Shown here one piece after another: positions 1 through 6,900 of a stretch of DNA of 10,965 nucleotides. The notes beneath the pieces are model-generated. The model was not told where the DNA came from and did no database searches. It saw only the letters and a list, made by a program, of their open reading frames with translations. Source of the stretch: Coprinopsis marcescibilis (Eukaryota > Basidiomycota > Agaricomycetes > Agaricales > Psathyrellaceae); assembly GCA_004369085.1 (NCBI GenBank), contig ML210625.1:1-10965 (forward strand), read 5' to 3'. Within the stretch, counting starts at the first letter, position 1; every line of letters begins with the position of its first letter. The position numbers and the translations under genes were made by a program.

Positions 1-17
1 CTAATTCTCCGAATTAG
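1..17. repeat. Perfect 7-bp hairpin just after the extra ORF of element A
   Basis: CTAATTC-TCC-GAATTAG: two perfect 7-bp arms around a 3-base loop. It overlaps the stop codon of the extra ORF (14-16). Its role is unknown; it could be chance in AT-rich DNA, or mark the approach to the unseen 3' LTR. Confidence 0.35.
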
Positions 18-628
18 ATTATAATTGGATTCCATTGAGAACCTTTCTCCCAAGGTGGATTTTCTTGATCGACATCGATTGGGAACATAGAAGTTCCGGC
101 TACTGCATCAATTATTAAATTGATGACGTGAGTGGTGTTGGGAGTGAGGGGGTGTTGTTCGGTTGGTGGTGGTGGTGTTGGAAGTGGTGGTGGGGTTGGG
201 TTGGCAAATGCCAAAGGAAATGCGCTTTGATGATGTAATAGGGTGCGTCTTGTCCTCCAGTCGAAGTCTGTGGTTTCTCTGAGGTTTTCAAATGTTGCTC
301 GCATGTTATTGAGCTGGCTTCGGTATTCCCTTTCGAGGGAATGAACTTGTTCGGCCATAATGATGGCAAATGTTGTGTGGGCAGAGCCCAGGACATCGGA
401 CGATGATCGCATCCGCTCTTGAAGTTGGTGGGCATAATACCCATGGTTGGCCATGCCGATGAACTCTTCTAGGGACATTGACGGATGGTTGGGGTCGATA
501 TCTTTGTTGTCGGGAGTTGGAGAACAAGGACGAGGAGTGAGTTGTTGTCGAGAGGAAGAAGCCATGGGGTTGTGACGTTGAGGGTGTTTTCCTCCAGTGG
601 ACATGCGAGCAGTTGGGAGTCGAGGCAT
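14..628 (-). CDS. Extra ORF downstream of pol in element A (unknown function)
   Basis: A 204-codon ORF on the same strand as pol, starting 200 bp after the remnant pol stop. It resembles no family I recognise. Visible parts: a basic, Ser/Pro-rich N-terminus (residues 1-50), a predicted alpha-helical, probably coiled-coil stretch (about 52-125, with the pattern EREYRSQLNNMRATFENL), then a proline tract (NPTPPPLPTPPPP, about 141-155) and an aliphatic C-terminus. The ATG context (CCAAATGCC) is reasonable, and a TATATAAA box lies 66 bp upstream after an A/C-rich leader, so it looks separately transcribed. Element B has an ORF in the same position that also has a helix followed by NPTPPP, so homology is possible but weak. 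It could instead be the first ORF of another, truncated element. Being an expressed ORF is plausible; its function is unknown. Confidence 0.6.
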   Translation of the reverse strand: MPRLPTARMSTGGKHPQRHNPMASSSRQQLTPRPCSPTPDNKDIDPNHPSMSLEEFIGMANHGYYAHQLQERMRSSSDVLGSAHTTFAIIMAEQVHSLEREYRSQLNNMRATFENLRETTDFDWRTRRTLLHHQSAFPLAFANPTPPPLPTPPPPTEQHPLTPNTTHVINLIIDAVAGTSMFPIDVDQENPPWEKGSQWNPIII

Positions 629-686
629 TTGGTTGATGTGGGGATGTAGTAGATTGGTCTGTTGTTTTTGTTGTTTTTGTCTGATG

Positions 687-750
687 TTTATATATCTAAG
701 ACCTCATGGTATTTGTGCTGTTTCTTATCATGAGGTGTGTATTCCTCATG
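687..750 (-). promoter_or_regulatory. Internal TATA promoter for the extra ORF of element A
   Basis: On the minus strand, TATATAAA (694-687) lies 66 bp before the ATG at 628 and is followed by an A/C-rich leader (CAACAAAAACAACAG). Upstream are three copies of CATGAGG in alternating orientation (750-744, 735-729, 708-702). The block ACATGAGG, TAC, CCTCA, ATAA, CTTAG, TATATAAAC occurs in the same order in the U3 of this element's 5' LTR (about 5777-5729). The LTR version has 40 bp from ACATGAGG to TATA, this one 57. This suggests a duplicated and diverged U3 core. The TATA box is seen directly; promoter function is inferred. Confidence 0.6.
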
Positions 751-828
751 TTCTAGTTCCATGCACGTTTTCTTGATAAGGCCTTGAGGTTTTAATCACC
801 GCTTTTCCTATGAAGAACACATGTTGGT

Positions 829-957
829 TTATTGGATCTTGTTTCTCTTTTTGTAGGCCATAAGTATTCCTTGAGTGTTAGTAAGATCTCTTTCTTTTAT
901 CCATTCGTTTTCTGATAATGGATATCCCTTCCAGGATATTAAATATTCCTTTTTGTT
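829..957 (-). pseudogene. Chromodomain remnant of element A pol after the premature TGA
   Basis: Directly after the TGA at 960-958 the pol frame stays open for 42 codons to a TAA at 831-829. It encodes the second half of a chromodomain: LISWKGYPLSENEW, then a C-terminal helix ending KKRNKIQ. The first half (EEYEIDKILKHR) lies before the stop. The aligned region of element B (HKKRGRGHLFLVQWKGY) is uninterrupted. The three aromatic-cage positions (Y, W, Y) are all still encoded, so the stop looks like a recent point mutation, perhaps CGA to TGA. Without readthrough the protein lacks a working methyl-histone reader. Confidence 0.8.
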
Positions 958-3900
958 TCAAGTTGTTCGATGTTTGAGGATTTTGTCTATTTCATATTCT
1001 TCTTCTTCATTGATGATTTCAGGTGAGGGAAGTTCATAATTGGGTCCATGTGTTTCTGTTTCAACATAAGGGTTCAGGAGCATTGCATGAAACATGTTGT
1101 GGATTTTCCAGGTTGGGGGTAGTTTAAGACGGAATGTATTTGGTCCCAAAACTTCGGAGATGATAAAGGGTCCTTCTCTTTTTGTTGTCATTTTCTTTGA
1201 ATAGGGAAGTTTGATGTTTTTGGCTTCAAGCCACACTTTATGTCCTTTTCGATATGGTCGTGGGTTTCCTTCAATTCTTTGGGCCATCCTTGTTCTGGCC
1301 AATTCGTGTGCAGCAATAGCTTCTCTCTGATCTTCATTCATTGCTCGGAGTCTTTCTTCCATGTTGGGGAATTGAGTTTTAGAGAACGTGATTGGAAGTG
1401 CTTGCGGTTGATATCCCAGAATCAATTTGAATGGTGAGTGAATTCTATCAGCATGTCTTCGGCTATTGTGAGTGAACTCGGCAAGCAGTAATTTGTTTGC
1501 CCATTCAGTTTGATTTGTGATGCAGTATATTGAGAGATAAGCTTCAACTTCTTGATGAACACGTTCAATTGATCCTTGAGTTTGTGGATGGTAAGCTGTT
1601 GATAATGAGGATTCTACTCCTATGAGCCGGAGTAATTCTCTAAAAGCCTTTGCTGCAAATTGAGGTCCTCGATCTGATCTGATTTTATCCGGTAATCCGT
1701 ATCTTTTGAAAAGATTGTCTAAAAGTAGTCTTGCGATATCGTCTGCTGTTGCTGTTTTGTTCGTAGGCACGAAGATCACTCCCTTACTAAGGCCATGGTC
1801 CACCATGGTCAGGATTGAATCATAACCATTGGATTTGGGTAAGTCTGTCACCATATCAATGACAACATATCCAAATGGTCGATCACTTCCTTTTATGGGC
1901 ATAAGGGAGATTTTGTGTGGATTTCGTTTGATCTTGAACTGTTGACATTGTCCGCATCCCTGGATGTATGCTTTGATGAACATTCTCATTCCAGGCCAGT
2001 AATAATGATTCTTGATGGCATGAAATGTTTCGAGTTCTCCTGGATGTCCTGCGGTTTCAGCATCGTGGTATTTTCGTACAATCTCTCTTCGGATTTCGGT
2101 GTTTTTTGGGATGTATTGTCGGTGTTTGTAGAAAAGTGTGGGTTTTCTTCCTTCTTCGGTAATCAGGGTCCAGTGTTCTAAATCTTGTTTCATCTCATTT
2201 GATCCATTTTCTACCAACGTTTTCATTGCTTCAATCGCATTCTGATCTAGTCCTTCCGTTTGATCTATTTTTGTTTGAAGTTCAGTATCAATCAGATCGA
2301 TGAACAGTTCTTCTGGCAGTAAAATAGTTGGTTGGTCATTTTCATCATTTTCTGGGGTGTGATCTGGTCTTCTTGATAGTGCATCTGATTGGATCATTTT
2401 GTTTCCTGGCATATTTTTGAGTGTATAATGATATTCAGATAAAATAAGTGACCACCGAGCCTGTCGGTCATTGAGTTTTTGAGGGTTTTTGAAGTATAGC
2501 AGATTTCTGTGATCTGAAAGAACTTGTGTTTCAAATTCTGATCCTTGGATGTAGTGTCTCCATTCTTGTAGGGATCGTACTATTGCTAGGAGTTCGCGAT
2601 CATAGATTTCATATCGTCGTTCAGTGGAGTTGAAGGTTTTTGAGAGGAATGCAACTGGGTGTCTCTTTCCTGATTCGTCTGTCTGTGTAAGGACAGCTCC
2701 ATATGCGTATTTTGAAGCGTCACATTCAATCTGGAAAGATTTGGTCACATCTGGCATCATTAGGATGGGTTCTTTGATGAATCGTTGTTTCAGGGTGTTG
2801 AATGCGTTGTCACATTCTTCTGTCCAGATGAACTCTTTTTCTTTTGTCAAAAGTTCATTCATGGGTCGGGCAATTTCCGAGTATTTCATGATGAATTTCC
2901 TGTAGAAGTTTCCAAAACCAAGGAACGATCGGACCTGTTTTGTAGTTGATGGGACAGGCCAATCCTTGATTCCTTTCACCTTTCCAGGATCCATGCTGAT
3001 TCGGTCATGCTCGATGATCATGCCCAAATACTCAATTTGTGTCTGGCAAAATTGACATTTTTCGAGTTTGAGGTACAGATCATTTTCCCTGAGTTTCTTG
3101 AGAACGATTTTTGTGATTTGTTCTATTTCTTCTTCTGTGTCAGCAGATATGAGGATGTCGTCCATGTAGACTATGACAAGATTTTTGTCTATCTCTGTCG
3201 CAAAGATTTGATCCATCATTCTTTGGAAGGTTGCTGGTGAGTTACAGAGTCCGAAGAACATCACTGTTGGTTTGAATAGTCCTTTTTCGGTTTTAAATGC
3301 CGCCTTCCATTCGTCTCCTTCTTTGATACGTATATTGTTGTATCCCCATCTTACATCGAGTTTTGTGAAGAGTCGTTTTCCTTTCACTCTGTCCATGATA
3401 TCGGATATTAATGGAAGTGGATATGCATCTCTGATTGTGCCAGCGTTTAGGTAACGATAGTCCTGGCAGGGTCTCTTCTTTCCATCCTTCTTTGGTACAA
3501 AGAACATTGGAGATGCCATTGGGGATTTTGAATTTCTGATATAGCCTTTTTCCAAGTTTTCTTCAATAAACTTGGTGAGTTCCCCTTTTTCCACTAGAGT
3601 GAGGTTGTAGATCGGAAACGATCTTGGTTTGAATCCTTCTTTGAGGTTGATGGCATGATCCCATTCTTTCTTTTCTGGGAATCTGTTTGAAGCGTTTTCT
3701 GAGAATATTTCAAGATATTCATGAAATGTTTTTGGTATGATTTGGTTGAGGTTTTCTTCAAGTTTTGGTTTTTCTTCAATCATAGTGGCGTTGAGCCAGG
3801 TCTCTTGAAGTTCTTCTGTGTTTTCTCCTTTCATGAATGCGATAAGGAGACTGTTGTCTTCCTCTTCCATTGTTGGGGAAATGGGATTTCTCCATTCAAC

Positions 3901-4293
3901 TGTTCCTAGAGCCCAATTGATATCGGGGTTTTCTTTTTGTAGCCAAGGGGTTCCAAAGATAAAGTCCCATTTTCCTAATCCGGCAACATACATAGTGTAT
4001 TTTTGGATTCGTCCGTTGATGCTGAATTCAAGCTCCACCGTAGTTGTGATTGATCCGGTTTTATTTGGAGTTCCATCAACATTCCAGACGATTATTGGTT
4101 TTTCAAGTTGTTTTTCTGGGATTTTGTATTTTTGCACCATTTGTTTGTCTGCAAATAGGTCATCTGCCCCAGAGTTGATAAGTGTTTTTGTGTCGATGCT
4201 TCTTTCAGGAATCTGTATTGGGAGTACAATTGATCGGTTATGTGTGGATTTGATCATTGCTGTTCCCAATAACAGTTCGGGGACGATCTCCAT
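958..4293 (-). CDS. pol: Pol polyprotein of chromovirus A (PR-RT-RNase H-IN), truncated in the chromodomain
   Basis: This 1111-residue ORF encodes the enzymes that copy element RNA into DNA and integrate it. Domains in order: aspartic protease about 30-120, where the expected DSGA motif reads NSGA (N40); reverse transcriptase about 220-420 with KLDV (D313), FFGLCNSPATFQ and YMDD (376-379); RNase H about 515-640 with D525, E567, D594, D637; integrase with an HHCC zinc site (H743, H750, C780, C783) and catalytic D813, D874, E910 (35 residues between the last two, as usual); GPF module at 1041-1043; start of a chromodomain at about 1099. RT, RNase H and IN motifs all look intact. The ORF ends at a TGA inside the chromodomain. 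The ATG lies 17 nt after the gag stop in the -1 frame. The -1 relation could reflect frameshift expression, but the pol frame has a TGA shortly upstream of the ATG, so the original arrangement is uncertain. Confidence 0.95.
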   Translation of the reverse strand: MEIVPELLLGTAMIKSTHNRSIVLPIQIPERSIDTKTLINSGADDLFADKQMVQKYKIPEKQLEKPIIVWNVDGTPNKTGSITTTVELEFSINGRIQKYTMYVAGLGKWDFIFGTPWLQKENPDINWALGTVEWRNPISPTMEEEDNSLLIAFMKGENTEELQETWLNATMIEEKPKLEENLNQIIPKTFHEYLEIFSENASNRFPEKKEWDHAINLKEGFKPRSFPIYNLTLVEKGELTKFIEENLEKGYIRNSKSPMASPMFFVPKKDGKKRPCQDYRYLNAGTIRDAYPLPLISDIMDRVKGKRLFTKLDVRWGYNNIRIKEGDEWKAAFKTEKGLFKPTVMFFGLCNSPATFQRMMDQIFATEIDKNLVIVYMDDILISADTEEEIEQITKIVLKKLRENDLYLKLEKCQFCQTQIEYLGMIIEHDRISMDPGKVKGIKDWPVPSTTKQVRSFLGFGNFYRKFIMKYSEIARPMNELLTKEKEFIWTEECDNAFNTLKQRFIKEPILMMPDVTKSFQIECDASKYAYGAVLTQTDESGKRHPVAFLSKTFNSTERRYEIYDRELLAIVRSLQEWRHYIQGSEFETQVLSDHRNLLYFKNPQKLNDRQARWSLILSEYHYTLKNMPGNKMIQSDALSRRPDHTPENDENDQPTILLPEELFIDLIDTELQTKIDQTEGLDQNAIEAMKTLVENGSNEMKQDLEHWTLITEEGRKPTLFYKHRQYIPKNTEIRREIVRKYHDAETAGHPGELETFHAIKNHYYWPGMRMFIKAYIQGCGQCQQFKIKRNPHKISLMPIKGSDRPFGYVVIDMVTDLPKSNGYDSILTMVDHGLSKGVIFVPTNKTATADDIARLLLDNLFKRYGLPDKIRSDRGPQFAAKAFRELLRLIGVESSLSTAYHPQTQGSIERVHQEVEAYLSIYCITNQTEWANKLLLAEFTHNSRRHADRIHSPFKLILGYQPQALPITFSKTQFPNMEERLRAMNEDQREAIAAHELARTRMAQRIEGNPRPYRKGHKVWLEAKNIKLPYSKKMTTKREGPFIISEVLGPNTFRLKLPPTWKIHNMFHAMLLNPYVETETHGPNYELPSPEIINEEEEYEIDKILKHRTT

Positions 4294-4310
4294 CGACCTT
4301 GAGACGTCCC

Positions 4311-5438
4311 CTATGAAAAATCCGTGTTTTCACTTCCTGTGTCTGCAACTCGGACACTCTTATCCTTGTTTGGGCAGTTCCACCTGACTTTGCATGTTGC
4401 ATTGGTCTGATTCGAATGGGTTTGGGTTTGGGTTTGGATAACATCGATTTCCATGGCGTTTGGATCTCGAGGTTTTTGTTTTGGAGCGAAAGATTGTTGT
4501 TGGGGTTTGGATGAGGAGGCGAAGGCGTTGTATTGGGTTTTCTTTCCTTGATCTTTCTGATATTCATGGTCAATAGCTAGAGCTCGTTCTTCGAACTCTT
4601 TTTGATCTGCGGGCCTGGGCCACGTGTTTTTGACTTTGGTACACAAGAGCGAGTTCATTCCTTCTTTATATTTGTAAAAGAGGATTTCTTTATCAAACCC
4701 ACTTAGTACAGCGAATTCTTTGAATTTTGTTGTGTACTCTTCACACGTGTCGGTTCCCATTCGGAGTTTGTGGATGCCATCTTGGGCTATCTCTTTCTGA
4801 TCATAAAGACTGAAGTGATCAAGGAATTGTTTTTCAAAATCTTCCCAGTTTTTGAAAACTCCTTTTGTGGGTTCAGGTCCTCATGTTTTCGGGTCGGCCT
4901 TCTCCCAAGTTGTTTTGATTGTTGAGATATCAAAGAGTTCTCGGTATTTAGAATTAATCCAGTTTTTTCCTGGTAATTCCCTTCCTTTTTCGTCTTTTGT
5001 TCCCACCATTGAGAGAGTAAACATGACTTGATTTGTCCAGTCATGTTCTCTCTTGTAGTGGCAGTATGTTCGGCATGCGGTTAGGAATGGAATGGCGTCT
5101 TTCGGTTGTCCATCATATTTTTCTGGTTTGTCCACTTCTACTTTTGGTTTGGAGTCATCCCTTTCCTTTCTTTCTTTTTGCATGTCAACATATTGTTCAG
5201 ATGCGGCGGTAATTCCTTCTATCGATTTGTCTATTTCTTTGAGTTGTTCCACTGTTGGAGCAAGGGCATGTGCTATCACGGCTCCTAGCATGATTGCTAT
5301 TGCTCCCAGAGTTGTTTCCATTATTTTGGAAGAAGCCCATGTGGCTAATGCCTCCACGTTGCTAATTCCATATGCATGAATTCCTTCGAAGAATTTTTGG
5401 AATATTTGCATCATTGATTCATCTCCAACTGTTGCCAT
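4311..5438 (-). pseudogene. gag: Gag of chromovirus A, one in-frame stop, zinc knuckle lost
   Basis: A single reading frame of about 375 codons from ATG 5438 to TAG 4313-4311, interrupted by one TGA at 4883-4881. The N-terminal 185 residues hold a hydrophobic helical stretch (about 40-65), a charged linker, and the start of a retrotransposon capsid-like domain (KPEKYDGQPKDAIPFLTACR). After the stop the capsid-like helices continue (NWEDFEKQFLDHF, then the YTTKFKEFAVLSGF region) with a Gln/Ser-rich tail. Where a CX2CX4HX4C nucleocapsid knuckle is expected near the C-terminus, only C-KVRWN-CPNK remains (Cys codons at 4394-4392 and 4376-4374); the second Cys and the His are gone. The normal role is particle assembly and RNA binding. 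Position after the LTR and PBS and before pol fits gag. This copy is probably not functional. Confidence 0.85.
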
Positions 5439-5476
5439 TGTTACTGGTCATTACAGTGAGGCTGGTTTGTTTTGAG

Positions 5477-5488
5477 ACTTCGTTCTTC
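5477..5488 (-). promoter_or_regulatory. Self-complementary primer-binding site of element A (Tf1-like)
   Basis: In the sense direction the LTR ends CCTTAACA at 5489 and is followed by G and then AAGAACGAAGT (5487-5477). These 11 bases are the exact complement of ACTTCGTTCTT at 5702-5692, located 35 bp after the LTR TATA box, where transcription should begin. No TGG typical of a tRNA primer site follows the LTR. Tf1 of fission yeast primes with the first 11 nt of its own RNA, so the same mechanism is inferred. Confidence 0.7.
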
Positions 5489-5942
5489 TGTTAAGGACTA
5501 AGACGGAATTATACTTCGTGGCGTCCTTTTAATACAACTTCAGCGACTTTTATGGTCGATGATCCTATTTGTGTCTATGTTGAAGGTTTTACTTGTAAGT
5601 ATTCACTATCACTAGACTTCTTGAATGGACAAATAGATTTGGGTTGCACTGAAAGATATTTGGATTGAGATTTGTATGGAGTATAACACTTAAGAACGAA
5701 GTAAGAAACTATCGACTAAACTACATAGGTTTATATACTAAAGGACATGTGGTTATGGTGAGGCGTAAGCCTCATGTATGTATGTAGGCTTCAGTGAGGT
5801 TAAGGTGTGGTTTTAATGAGTCTTACTAATTATGAAGTCATGCGCAGTAAGAATGAGTAAGACTAAGATCAAAATGAAAAATGTGAAGTATACATGAGGT
5901 ATATATCATAATCATATGGTAATAAGCATAAATGTTTGTAAC
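5489..5942 (-). repeat. 5' LTR of element A
   Basis: The gag-proximal boundary is set by TGTTAAGG on the plus strand (sense ...CCTTAACA) next to the primer-binding site. The outer boundary is less sure. I place it at 5942, where TAACA gives a 5-bp terminal inverted repeat with TGTTA; an ACA at 5894 is the alternative. The LTR contains a TATA box, a putative start site at 5702 and a U3 with CATGAGG motifs. If 5942 is right, the 5-bp target duplication would include GTAGG (5943-5947). The matching 3' LTR is outside the window, so the boundaries rest on internal evidence only. Confidence 0.75.
5692..5737 (-). promoter_or_regulatory. LTR core promoter and predicted RNA 5' end of element A
   Basis: TATATAAA on the minus strand at 5737-5730. 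The sequence ACTTCGTTCTT starts 35 bp downstream at 5702, a normal TATA-to-start distance. Its complementarity to the primer-binding site fixes 5702 as the most likely first transcribed base. Upstream, ACATGAGG and CCTCA form an imperfect inverted repeat that is also found at the internal promoter. Confidence 0.65.
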
Positions 5943-6890
5943 AGTAGGGGCCTCTGTGGAATTGACGCACTCCACTACTCACTGGCCATTCCTTCAGCAC
6001 CACACTGGGTTCGTGATTGTGGATGCCAGTGGTAGGACGGTTAATCTGAACGCGTATGCTGGTGTCAATGACCCTGGTGCAGCTAAACCAAGGTTTGAAG
6101 AAATTGCGGTACCTCAGTGTAGGTACTAAATCTACTGCCCATCTCTTAATGCTCATGGAACGTAAACCCCTAGGTCATTTCCATGGCTCCATGTCGGTTA
6201 CCCTCAATGCAGAAAAGTTTCTTCAAGGTGCCCAGCTTAAAATCGGAGCATGAGGTTCGCTGAAACAAGTTCAAAAAGAACTTCTAGCCGACTCCAGGTT
6301 CTATGATGATCTGGGTTTCATCATTGACCGCTTCGATAAGACCATGAAAATGACGTTCAAAACCGACCAAGAACCCATATTCATCCCATTTAGTGGAAGC
6401 AGGGAGAATGAGCGTACCCTCGGCATACGCGCTGGATGACTGAGGCTTCAAGGGTAAGGTCTTTGCACACGGCTTCTTCCTTCTTTAGTTTCTTACAGTG
6501 GATAGCTCCGATGTCGCCCAGTTCTTTAACCCGTCTGTGCAATGTGTCGTGAACGGTGTGCTCGAGCAGCAAAGGACTGCATCTAAGCCAATTTCGGTCA
6601 GTTAACGTTTCCCCCATCAATTATACAGAGTCCTAATATTACAATAGCACGTTGTTTTAGTCGGTGGCTTCTCTACCAACGAGTGGCTCTTCCATCAAGT
6701 CTCGCAAGCACTCGAACCTGCTGGGTTGAAAGTTACTCGACCAGCCAGTCATGCGTAAGCAAGCGTTGTAAACTACCTAATTTTGCTCTAGTTTGCTGAC
6801 CGAGCTTGAATAACAGAAATCGAGCAGTCTCACATGGAGCGATGTTATTCTACCTTAATCGATCAACATCAACTGTGAAGAACAGCATAC
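5943..6890 (+). pseudogene. Hsp70-like ATPase pseudogene (3' part), disrupted by element A
   Basis: Translated pieces match, in order, the divergent Hsp70/actin-fold ATPase family common in Agaricomycetes: GFVIVDASGRTVNLNAY (6007-6057; family motif VDAGGGTVD), FEEIAVPQC|HFHGSM, NAEKFLQ, LADSRFYDDLGFIIDRFDKT, SSDVAQFFNPSVQCVV, PIS|HVVLVGGFSTNEWLF and GAMLFYLNRS. Two introns can be placed to the base and restore the frame: 6119-6173 (GTAGGT...CTAG, 55 bp) and 6597-6647 (GTCAGT...ATAG, 51 bp). The gene is dead: the nucleotide-binding motif has lost its Gly and Asp residues, there is a TGA at 6437-6439, a stop plus frame change near 6250, a frame slip at the degenerate intron 6454-6498, and a garbled splice region near 6770. 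The N-terminal half is absent here; it should lie beyond the left end of element A. The 3' limit is approximate. The family is recalled, not searched. Confidence 0.75.
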
Positions 6891-6900
6891 CCATTGTTAA

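Larger units (their letters stand above)
1..5942 (-). mobile_element. Ty3/gypsy chromovirus A (Tf1/Tf2-like), 3' end outside window
   Basis: A nearly complete LTR retrotransposon read on the minus strand. Order in the sense direction: 5' LTR (5942-5489), self-primer binding site, gag, pol (protease, RT, RNase H, integrase, GPF module, chromodomain), an internal promoter, and an additional ORF. No 3' LTR or polypurine tract is recognised before base 1, so the element continues to the left. Integrase downstream of RT/RNase H and a terminal chromodomain place it among chromoviruses. It is probably non-autonomous today: gag and the chromodomain each carry an in-frame TGA, the protease catalytic Asp is Asn, and the gag zinc knuckle has collapsed. 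It lies against an Hsp70-like pseudogene and appears to have inserted into that gene. Confidence 0.9.

Noticed and set aside
629..830. Region between pol A and the extra ORF as the 3' LTR of element A
   Set aside because: It shares only short ordered blocks with the 5' LTR, its sequence after the TATA differs, and it has no TGTTA/TAACA ends. LTRs of one copy should be near-identical.
5439..5488. Conventional tRNA primer-binding site after the 5' LTR of A
   Set aside because: No TGG follows the LTR end; the sequence instead pairs exactly with the predicted RNA 5' end.
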